Positions 16,255 through 22,390 of a stretch of 28,638 nt of DNA are shown piece after piece; the first letter of the stretch is position 1; the number at the start of each line of letters is the position of its first letter. Source of the stretch: Caccovicinus sp964425595 (lineage in GTDB: Bacteria > Bacillota > Clostridia > Lachnospirales > Lachnospiraceae); assembly GCA_964425595.1 (NCBI GenBank), contig CAYRMW010000032.1:1-28638 (forward strand). The letters run 5' to 3'. The translations under genes were made by a program, and so were the position numbers. The notes below the pieces were generated by a model. That model ran no database searches and was not told the DNA's origin. It was given only the letters and a program-made list of their open reading frames with translations.

Positions 16255-17203
16255 ACGGATCGCGGGCAGCCGGAGCATCCGCATCCCGATGATCCTGACC
16301 GTGTTCAACAGCATCCTGGCGCTGGCGGCGCTTCTGCGCATGTATTCGATCGTGGCGCAGGTCGAAGTGACCGCAGAGATCCAGTATTCGGCCTTTATGG
16401 AACTGTACGTGTTCGGGGCCACCATCGCGTTCGTCATGATCCTGTTCATCATGCCGGCGCTGACGGCCGGAAGTATCAGCGGAGAAAGAGAACGGCAGAC
16501 CATGGATCTGCTGCTTTCCACGCCAATCACGGGCCTGGAAGTGGCGGCAGGAAAGCTCATGGCTTCCATGTATTACGTAATCCTGCTGATCGTCTCCAGC
16601 TTTCCGGTCATGGCGCTGTCTTTTGTTTACGGAAGGCCGGAACCGGAAGAGCTGGCGTTTTTGATCCTCTGCTTCCTGGCGGCGGCATTGTTTACGGCCA
16701 GCATCGGCATCTGCTTTTCTGCGCTGTGCCGAAAGACCACGGTGGCGACTGCCTTATCCTATGGCACGCTGGCCTTTCTGACGGCAGGGACCTACGCGCT
16801 GAACCGCTTCGTCTGGTCCATGGCCAATATGGAGATGACCGGATATGCCAACCGGGTGGGCGGCATGGGAAGTCAGGTAAACTCCGGCGGTTTTCTGTAT
16901 CTTCTGCTCCTGAACCCGGTGGTGACGTTTTATGAGATCATCCGGGGACAGACAGGATGGTCGGAGACGATGTCATCCGTGTCCTGGTGGTTCGGCAGCC
17001 GCCCGGAGAATTTTGTGCTGAATGCCTGGGTTCCGGTCAGCGTGATCCTGCAGGTGGTGCTGGCCTGCGTGTTCCTGGCGGCGGCAGCCTGGCGCCTCGG
17101 GCTGGGTACGCGGGGGACGGGACGTTTCGGAAGGAGAAAAAGCAAGAGCCGGGAGGCGAGGGGATTACACCCGTCGGGAGACAAAAAAAGGTCCGGGAGG
17201 TAA
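16226..17203 (+). CDS. ABC-2 type transporter permease
   Basis: A 325-residue membrane protein with an N-terminal cytoplasmic RANPIYRRERIAGSRS segment and about six membrane helices. The loop AGSISGERERQTMDLLLSTP after the second helix is the classic ABC-2/NatB/CcmB-like coupling motif. The start at 16226 is set by a perfect AAGGAGGTG (16210-16218). The ORF ends inside a hairpin whose loop contains its TAA stop codon; this hairpin is the terminator of the opposite-strand tRNA. The last 30 residues are basic and low-complexity, possibly because the DNA there serves that terminator. With the ATPase it forms the minimal transporter of this operon. Confidence 0.9.
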   Translation: MRANPIYRRERIAGSRSIRIPMILTVFNSILALAALLRMYSIVAQVEVTAEIQYSAFMELYVFGATIAFVMILFIMPALTAGSISGERERQTMDLLLSTPITGLEVAAGKLMASMYYVILLIVSSFPVMALSFVYGRPEPEELAFLILCFLAAALFTASIGICFSALCRKTTVATALSYGTLAFLTAGTYALNRFVWSMANMEMTGYANRVGGMGSQVNSGGFLYLLLLNPVVTFYEIIRGQTGWSETMSSVSWWFGSRPENFVLNAWVPVSVILQVVLACVFLAAAAWRLGLGTRGTGRFGRRKSKSREARGLHPSGDKKRSGR

Positions 17204-17216
17204 ACTCCCGGACCTT
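17183..17216 (-). terminator. Intrinsic terminator of the tRNA-Val transcript
   Basis: A perfect 12-base stem, AAGGTCCGGGAG (17188-17199) and CTCCCGGACCTT (17205-17216), with a 5-base loop. On the minus strand it is followed by seven Ts (17183-17189 on plus are A). On the plus strand no T-run follows, so it terminates only minus-strand transcription. It overlaps the end of the ABC permease gene. Confidence 0.85.
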
Positions 17217-17261
17217 CGCAGTCCGCCCGGCCTTAAAAACACAGGACCGCGGGCATCGCAG

Positions 17262-17335
17262 TGGAAGCAAGGAGGCTCGAACTCCTGACCTTTCGCGTGT
17301 GAGGCGAACGCTCATCCCGGCTGAGCTATGCTTCC
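17262..17335 (-). tRNA. tRNA-Val (anticodon CAC)
   Basis: Read on the minus strand, the acceptor stem GGAAGCA pairs perfectly with TGCTTCC, and the D stem is GCTC/GAGC. The anticodon stem TTCGC/GCGAA carries loop CTCACAC (anticodon CAC, reading GTG), and the T stem AGGAG/CTCCT holds loop TTCGAGC. The length is 74 bases with discriminator A. CCA is not encoded (the next bases are CTG), so it must be added enzymatically. It has its own promoter and terminator and lies between two plus-strand genes. Confidence 0.95.
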
Positions 17336-17352
17336 CGATTCCTATGAAGCCA

Positions 17353-17380
17353 ATTATACCACGCTCTGCGAAATAGTCAA
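17353..17380 (-). promoter_or_regulatory. Promoter of tRNA-Val
   Basis: On the minus strand, TTGACT (17375-17380), a 16-base spacer and a consensus TATAAT (17353-17358) lie 17 bases upstream of the tRNA 5' end. This is a strong sigma-A type promoter, as expected for a stable RNA. Confidence 0.85.
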
Positions 17381-17422
17381 GGTTCAATTCGCCGCCCTAC
17401 ACTATCTTTTTTATTTAACTTA

Positions 17423-17431
17423 TGCTATGAT
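17423..17431 (+). promoter_or_regulatory. Extended -10 promoter of the SUV3-like helicase gene
   Basis: TGC followed by TATGAT (17426-17431) is an extended -10 element, the same form seen at 121-129. No good -35 box is visible 17 bases upstream; the area is T-rich. The leader contains a GGGTC/GACCC inverted repeat (17436-17457). Confidence 0.55.
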
Positions 17432-17505
17432 GTTTGGGTCGAAAGGAATTTTGACCCCGATATACATACATGCGGCTAAACTTTTGCGAACGGAGGACGC
17501 AGGAC

Positions 17506-19587
17506 ATGACCTCTGCAGAAACGTATTTATCAGCGTATTATGAGAATTTATTTTTTGGCAATGTCAACAAACGATACCGCGCCATGTCCTTCGGCGAGAC
17601 GCGCAAGCGCTGTCGGCGCCTGGACGAGATGGACTTAAAGCAGGTAGAGAGGGCCAATGAACTCAGCGATATCCATGCCATGCTTTCGAAGGTCTGTGCC
17701 TGTCTGATGCGCAAGGAGCATACAGCGCCGGCGGAGCAGCAGCCGGAAGTGGAGGAGTGGACCGCCAGGATGAAGGCTTTCTGCCGGAGGCTGGCGAAAA
17801 AGGACCTGGAATTTCTTCCCGGACTGGATGAGGAGGAGCTGGATCAGGTCCTGCGGATGCAGGGGATCCGGAGGTATCTTCTGATGAATTCGCTGGAAAG
17901 GGGATACCAGCTGTTTTATATCCCAAAGGCTATCCAGAAGGGAATCCGGGAATCCATTAAGAGCAGGCCGGAGGAGGAATATCCGGAAGCGCGGCAGATG
18001 AAGCGGAAATTTATCCTTCACATCGGCCCCACCAACAGCGGGAAGACCCATGACGCCCTGGAGAGGTTAAAGGACTGTACCCACGGGGCCTATTTCGGTC
18101 CCCTGCGCCTTCTGGCCCTGGAGGTCTACGATAAGTGCAATGCCGAGGGGCTGCCCTGTTCCATGATCACCGGGGAAGAGACGATCCATGTGCCCGGCGC
18201 GCTCTGCCAGTCCTGTACGGTGGAGATGCTAAGCGACCATGAGTACTTTGACATCGTGGTGGTGGATGAGTGCCAGATGGTCGGGGATCCTTACCGTGGG
18301 CACAGCTGGACGAAAGCCATCTTGGGCCTCAGAGCGGAGGAGATCCACCTGTGCATGGCGCCGGAGGCGGAGTCGATCGTGACCCAGATGATCAAACGGT
18401 GCGGGGATCAGTACCGGATCGTGCGGCATAAAAGGAACACCAGGCTGACCGTGGAGAAAAAGCCTTATTCTCTGAAAAACGACCTCCGCAAGGGCGACGC
18501 CCTGATCGTGTTTTCCAAGAAATCCGTGCTTGCTCTGGCGGCGCATCTGGAAAGACAGGGTGTCCGGTGCAGCGTGATCTACGGCAGCCTGCCGCCGGCT
18601 ACCCGCAGAGAGCAGGTGCGCCGGTTCCTGGAAAAGGAGACGGATATCGTGGTCAGCACGGACGCGATCGGGATGGGACTGAATCTTCCGATCCGACGGA
18701 TCGTATTTGTCGAGACGCAGAAATTCGACGGCGTCGCGAAGCGGAACCTGGAACCGGGGGAGATCAAGCAGATCGCCGGAAGGGCCGGGCGCTACGGGAT
18801 TTATGAAGAAGGCTTTGTGACGGCCATTGATAACATAGAGCTTATTGAGGACGGGCTGCGGCGGCTGCCGATCCCCATCATGAAGGCGTATATCGGCTTC
18901 CCTGAGCAGCTTTTAAACCTCCTGGCGGACATCGACAGCCTGATCAAGATCTGGGCGGGAATGGACGCGCCGGCCATATACCAGAAGATGGAGGTGGATG
19001 AGCTGTTGTCGCTCTACCAGGCGTTCGTATCGGTTCACGGGAACCATATGGAGGCGTTTTCCAAGTGGGAGATTTACAAGCTGATCACCTGCGCCGTTGA
19101 TATCAACAACCGCCTGGTCATGGACCTGTGGAAGGATTACTGCCGGGAATACCGGAACGCGGACGAGCTGGAATTCCCCTATTCGCCGGGGAACGATCTG
19201 TACGATCTGGAAAGCTATTATAAGATGCTGGATCTTTATTTTCAGTTTTCCAGAAAGGCGGGCCTTCCCGTTCAGGCGGAGAATCTGATGGCGGAGCGCC
19301 ACGAAACCGAAGCGGAGATCAGCCGGATCCTGAAAATGGAGTGCTCGAGTTATTCCCGCAAATGCAGTATCTGCGGCAAAGAGCTTCCCTGGGATTACGG
19401 ATTTTCCATCTGCGAAAAATGCTTTGAACGCGGGCGAAACGTCAGGCGGTTCCCGGACGGGCGGCGTCTGCGGAGAGAAGACGCCGGGAAGGCAAATCCC
19501 TCCGGCAGGAGCCGCCGTCCGTCCGGGCAAAAGAGGCAAAAGCGGCGGCAGACCGAGCCCGGGCGCGAATCGGGGAAGCCGGCATAA
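17506..19587 (+). CDS. SUV3-like superfamily 2 RNA helicase with C-terminal zinc ribbon
   Basis: A 693-residue ATP-dependent helicase strikingly like eukaryotic mitochondrial SUV3/SUPV3L1. The N-terminal 165 residues are helical. The core has Walker A HIGPTNSGKT (Lys180), GPLRLLALEVY, SCTVEM, the DECQ box (254-257), RGHSWTKAILGL, IYGSLPPATR, TDAIGMGLNLPIRR and QIAGRAGRYG (from Gln422). A SUV3-like C-terminal helical region follows. It adds a CX2C-X12-CX2C zinc ribbon (Cys620, 623, 636, 639) and a basic Arg/Lys/Gly tail of about 50 residues, likely for RNA binding. The start at 17506 has GGAGG nine bases upstream. It stands alone between the tRNA and thrC. A role in RNA decay or remodelling is inferred from SUV3; no exonuclease partner is nearby. 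Confidence 0.88.
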   Translation: MTSAETYLSAYYENLFFGNVNKRYRAMSFGETRKRCRRLDEMDLKQVERANELSDIHAMLSKVCACLMRKEHTAPAEQQPEVEEWTARMKAFCRRLAKKDLEFLPGLDEEELDQVLRMQGIRRYLLMNSLERGYQLFYIPKAIQKGIRESIKSRPEEEYPEARQMKRKFILHIGPTNSGKTHDALERLKDCTHGAYFGPLRLLALEVYDKCNAEGLPCSMITGEETIHVPGALCQSCTVEMLSDHEYFDIVVVDECQMVGDPYRGHSWTKAILGLRAEEIHLCMAPEAESIVTQMIKRCGDQYRIVRHKRNTRLTVEKKPYSLKNDLRKGDALIVFSKKSVLALAAHLERQGVRCSVIYGSLPPATRREQVRRFLEKETDIVVSTDAIGMGLNLPIRRIVFVETQKFDGVAKRNLEPGEIKQIAGRAGRYGIYEEGFVTAIDNIELIEDGLRRLPIPIMKAYIGFPEQLLNLLADIDSLIKIWAGMDAPAIYQKMEVDELLSLYQAFVSVHGNHMEAFSKWEIYKLITCAVDINNRLVMDLWKDYCREYRNADELEFPYSPGNDLYDLESYYKMLDLYFQFSRKAGLPVQAENLMAERHETEAEISRILKMECSSYSRKCSICGKELPWDYGFSICEKCFERGRNVRRFPDGRRLRREDAGKANPSGRSRRPSGQKRQKRRQTEPGRESGKPA

Positions 19588-19601
19588 ACAGCGGTTTCCG
19601 G

Positions 19602-19630
19602 TTGCGCCGCCTGACAAAATATGCTACACT
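19602..19630 (+). promoter_or_regulatory. Probable promoter of thrC
   Basis: TTGCGC (19602-19607), 17 bases and TACACT (19625-19630) preceded by TGC form an extended -10 promoter. It begins 15 bases after the helicase gene ends. The leader of about 120 bases downstream is rich in palindromes. Confidence 0.55.
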
Positions 19631-19652
19631 TTCCCCAGCAAACCGGCGCTTT

Positions 19653-19751
19653 CCGGCAGCCTGCCGGGAAGAAGGAAAACCGGGCGGCGGGCGTCTGCCC
19701 GCAGGAAGCCGCAAAAGGGCCGGTCAGACCGGAGCTGCCGCGAAAGGCGGC
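19653..19751 (+). other. thrC leader with four consecutive small hairpins
   Basis: Perfect inverted repeats follow each other: CCGGCAG-C-CTGCCGG (19653-19667), GCGGGC-GTCT-GCCCGC (19687-19702), CCGGTC-A-GACCGG (19720-19732) and GCCGC-GAAAG-GCGGC (19737-19751). The last ends just before the ribosome site. I looked for T-box features (conserved GGTGG-type antiterminator and T-run) and found none. Confidence 0.5.
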
Positions 19752-19760
19752 GGAGAAAGG

Positions 19761-21260
19761 ATGGAGATCATGGCATTATCGTATCAGAGTACCAGAGGAG
19801 GGCAGCAGGGCGTTTCCGCTTCCCGGGCGATCCTTCAGGGCCTGGCAGCAGACGGCGGCCTGTTTATGCCGACCGAGATCCCGAGGCTGGAAGTTTCGCT
19901 GGAGCAGCTGGCCTCCATGACTTATCAGGAGACGGCTTGCGAAGTGATGCGGCTGTTCCTTACCGACTATACGGAAGAAGAATTAAAGCAATGCATTGCC
20001 AGGGCTTATGACAGTAAGTTTGACACCGAGGAGATCGCACCCTTGGTCAAGGCCGGCGGGATCTATTACCTGGAGCTGTTTCATGGAAGGACGATCGCCT
20101 TTAAGGATATGGCCCTGTCGATCCTTCCGCACCTGATGACCGTTGCGGCAAAGAAGAATCAGGTCGATAAGGAGATCGTGATCCTGACGGCCACGTCAGG
20201 GGATACCGGGAAGGCGGCCATGGCCGGCTTTGCCGATGTGCCGGGTACCCGGATCATCGTCTTTTATCCCAAAAACGGCGTGAGCCCCGTGCAGGAGCTG
20301 CAGATGCGCACGCAGAGGGGAGAGAACACCAGCGTGGTGGCGATCCGCGGCAATTTTGACGATGCGCAGTCCGGCGTAAAAAAGCTGTTTAGCGACGAGG
20401 AGTTTAACCGTGTCCTGGAGGAAAGAGGCTTCCAGTTTTCTTCGGCCAATTCGATCAATATCGGCCGTCTGATCCCGCAGGTGGTATACTATGTATACGC
20501 TTATGCCAAACTCCTGGAAAACCGCGAGATCACCGCGGGGGAGATCATCAACGTCGCGGTGCCCACCGGAAATTTCGGCAATATCCTGGCAGCGTATTTC
20601 GCGAAGCAGATGGGCCTTCCCATCGGAAAACTGATCTGCGCGTCCAATGACAATAAAGTCCTCTACGACTTTTTCGTCACCGGTACCTATGACCGGAACC
20701 GCGATTTTATCCTGACCAATTCCCCATCCATGGATATCCTGATTTCCAGCAATCTGGAGCGTCTGATCTATCTGAGCGCCGGATGTGACGCGCGGCTAAA
20801 CGCCCGGTTGATGGAGGAACTCTCCGCCGACGGGAAGTATACCGTGACGGAGGAGATGAAGAAAAACATGCAGGATTTTCGCGGCGGCTTTGCGGACTGG
20901 AAGGAAGATGCCGGAGAGATCCGCAGGGTATTTGAGGATTACGGATACCTGATGGATACCCACACGGGCGTCGCTTCGGCGGTCGGCCGCCGGTATGCCG
21001 CGGAAAGCGGCGACCCGGCAAAGATCGTGGTGGCCGCTACGGCAAGCCCGTATAAGTTCGCGCGCAGCGTGATGGAGGCGCTGTCCGGCAGCCGGGAAGA
21101 AGCCGATGAATTTCAGCTGATCGATGAGATGAGCAGCCTTTCCGGCGTCCCCGTGCCGCAGGCTGTGGAGGAGATCCGCAGCGCGCCGGTCCGCCATCAC
21201 AGAGAATGCGGACGGGACGAGATGAAAGCCGAAGTGGCGGATATTCTGGGAATCCGGTGA
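19761..21260 (+). CDS. thrC: Threonine synthase
   Basis: Makes threonine from O-phosphohomoserine using PLP. The 499-residue protein has the length of the long (type I) family. Signatures are STRGGQQGVSASRAILQGL at the N terminus, HGRTIAFKDMALSIL with the PLP lysine (Lys115), TATSGDTGKAAMAGF, and the phosphate-binding VPTGNFGNILAAYFAKQMG. DTHTGVASAVGRRY and the family-typical ATASPYKFARSV lie near the end. Two starts are possible: ATG 19761 after GGAGA, or ATG 19770 after AAAGGA; the shorter form would lose three residues. It has its own promoter and structured leader. No other threonine genes (hom, thrB) are in the window. A 10-base inverted repeat begins within its stop codon region and reaches the fba promoter. 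Confidence 0.96.
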   Translation: MEIMALSYQSTRGGQQGVSASRAILQGLAADGGLFMPTEIPRLEVSLEQLASMTYQETACEVMRLFLTDYTEEELKQCIARAYDSKFDTEEIAPLVKAGGIYYLELFHGRTIAFKDMALSILPHLMTVAAKKNQVDKEIVILTATSGDTGKAAMAGFADVPGTRIIVFYPKNGVSPVQELQMRTQRGENTSVVAIRGNFDDAQSGVKKLFSDEEFNRVLEERGFQFSSANSINIGRLIPQVVYYVYAYAKLLENREITAGEIINVAVPTGNFGNILAAYFAKQMGLPIGKLICASNDNKVLYDFFVTGTYDRNRDFILTNSPSMDILISSNLERLIYLSAGCDARLNARLMEELSADGKYTVTEEMKKNMQDFRGGFADWKEDAGEIRRVFEDYGYLMDTHTGVASAVGRRYAAESGDPAKIVVAATASPYKFARSVMEALSGSREEADEFQLIDEMSSLSGVPVPQAVEEIRSAPVRHHRECGRDEMKAEVADILGIR

Positions 21261-21280
21261 AAATGGCTTTCCATTTTCAC
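21257..21280 (+). promoter_or_regulatory. Long perfect inverted repeat between thrC and fba
   Basis: GTGAAAATGG (21257-21266) and CCATTTTCAC (21271-21280) form a perfect 10-base inverted repeat with a 4-base loop. It includes the thrC stop codon and overlaps the putative -35 box of fba. No T-run follows, so it is a poor terminator and a better candidate for a repressor or activator site. Confidence 0.55.
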
Positions 21281-21296
21281 GGAAATAAGTTATAAT
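21268..21296 (+). promoter_or_regulatory. Promoter of fba
   Basis: A consensus TATAAT (21291-21296) lies 17 bases after TTTCCA (21268-21273, four of six matches to TTGACA). The start codon is about 40 bases downstream of the expected transcription start. Confidence 0.65.
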
Positions 21297-21340
21297 GACG
21301 GGAAGGGACATTGTTTAAGAATCATACAGGAGGTATTGGC

Positions 21341-22204
21341 ATGTTAGTATCCGCAAAAGAAATGCTCCGGAAGGCCAGAGAAGGAAAATACGCGGTGGGC
21401 CAGTTTAACATCAATAATCTGGAGTGGACCAAGGCGATTCTTCTGACGGCTGAGGAGATGAGATCTCCCGTTATTTTAGGTGTGTCCGAGGGCGCGGGAA
21501 AGTATATGACCGGGTTTGGCACGGTAGCCGCGATGGTGAAGGCGATGATCGAGGAGCTGAACATCACGGTGCCGGTAGCGCTGCACCTGGACCACGGGAC
21601 CTATGAGGGCTGCTATAAGTGCATCAAGGCAGGCTTTTCTTCCATCATGTTCGACGGCTCGCACTACCCGATCGAGGAGAATGTGGAAAAAACAAGAGAG
21701 CTGGTCCATGTGACGGAGAACCTGGGGCTGTCCCTGGAGGCTGAGGTTGGCTCCATCGGCGGCGAAGAGGACGGCGTTGTCGGTATGGGCGAGTGCGCGG
21801 ATCCGGAGGAATGCAAGATGATCGCCGATCTGGGCGTGACCATGCTGGCCGCAGGCATCGGCAATATCCATGGCAAGTACCCGGAGAACTGGGCGGGCTT
21901 AAGCTTTGAGACGCTGGAAGCCGTTAAGGAGAAGGTCGGCGATATGCCGCTTGTCCTGCATGGCGGTACAGGGATCCCGGAGGATATGATCAAGAAGGCG
22001 ATCAGCCTTGGCGTTGCCAAGATCAACGTAAATACGGAGTGCCAGTTATCCTTTGCTGAGGCTACCCGCAAGTACATCGAGGCCGGCAAGGATCAGCAGG
22101 GCAAGGGCTATGATCCCAGAAAACTTCTGGCCCCGGGTGCTGAGGCGATCAAGGCTACGGTGCGGGAGAAGATCGAGTTATTCGGCTCTGCAAACCAGGC
22201 CTGA
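21341..22204 (+). CDS. fba: Class II fructose-1,6-bisphosphate aldolase
   Basis: Cleaves fructose-1,6-bisphosphate to dihydroxyacetone phosphate and glyceraldehyde-3-phosphate in glycolysis; the enzyme is zinc-dependent. The 287-residue protein has LVSAKEMLRKAREGKYAVGQ and FNINNLEW at the N terminus. The catalytic loop is HLDHG (Asp84 catalytic, His85 zinc), followed by FDGSHYPIEENV, EAEVGSIGGEED, NIHGKYP (His177 zinc) and LHGGTGIP (His207 zinc). KINVNTECQ marks the substrate phosphate site. The start at 21341 has a strong AGGAGGT seven bases upstream; an upstream in-frame ATG at 21311 lacks one. It is probably a single-gene transcript ending at the hairpin at 22278. A tagatose-bisphosphate aldolase role is possible in this family but less likely. 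Confidence 0.95.
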   Translation: MLVSAKEMLRKAREGKYAVGQFNINNLEWTKAILLTAEEMRSPVILGVSEGAGKYMTGFGTVAAMVKAMIEELNITVPVALHLDHGTYEGCYKCIKAGFSSIMFDGSHYPIEENVEKTRELVHVTENLGLSLEAEVGSIGGEEDGVVGMGECADPEECKMIADLGVTMLAAGIGNIHGKYPENWAGLSFETLEAVKEKVGDMPLVLHGGTGIPEDMIKKAISLGVAKINVNTECQLSFAEATRKYIEAGKDQQGKGYDPRKLLAPGAEAIKATVREKIELFGSANQA

Positions 22205-22236
22205 GCGGAAAAACCTAAAAAACATGAAAAAAGTGC

Positions 22237-22265
22237 TTGCTTTTTTCTGGAAAATGTTTTATCTT
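22237..22265 (+). promoter_or_regulatory. Possible promoter of glnN
   Basis: TTGCTT (22237-22242), 17 bases and TATCTT (22260-22265) make a moderate promoter. Transcription would start a few bases before the terminator-like hairpin at 22278. It overlaps another inverted repeat, GAAAAAAG-N6-CTTTTTTC (22226-22247). No better promoter is seen before glnN. Confidence 0.4.
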
Positions 22266-22277
22266 AGTCTGTGAACG

Positions 22278-22309
22278 AAGGCGTTCTCTTTTAAAAGAGG
22301 ACGCCTTTT
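22278..22309 (+). terminator. Intrinsic terminator after fba (possible glnN leader hairpin)
   Basis: AAGGCGTTCTCTT (22278-22290) pairs with AAGAGGACGCCTT (22295-22307) with one G-U wobble, around a 4-base loop and followed by a T4 run (22306-22309). It fits a terminator for fba. It also lies in the leader of glnN if the promoter at 22237 is used. Confidence 0.75.
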
Positions 22310-22314
22310 CTGCA

Positions 22315-22361
22315 TTACGAAGTATCCAGCAAGACGCGCCGGTGACGCGTCTTGTCGGATT
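22315..22361 (+). repeat. 47-bp palindromic repeat, copy 1
   Basis: Identical over all 47 bases to copy 3 (26351-26397), with one difference from copy 2. The core is CAAGACGCG, a 7-base loop and CGCGTCTTG, flanked by ATCC and GGAT, so it folds into a strong hairpin. It lies just after the fba terminator and 13 bases before the glnN ribosome site. Confidence 0.9.
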
Positions 22362-22390
22362 AAAGTTTCTGTTGAGGAGGATGGAAATCG

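Noticed and set aside
17188..17216. Terminator of the ABC transporter operon on the plus strand
   Set aside because: The stem is followed by CGCAGTCC on the plus strand, with no T-run. The T-run exists only on the minus strand.
19631..19760. T-box riboswitch before thrC
   Set aside because: No conserved antiterminator bulge sequence and no terminator T-run were found; only short palindromes.
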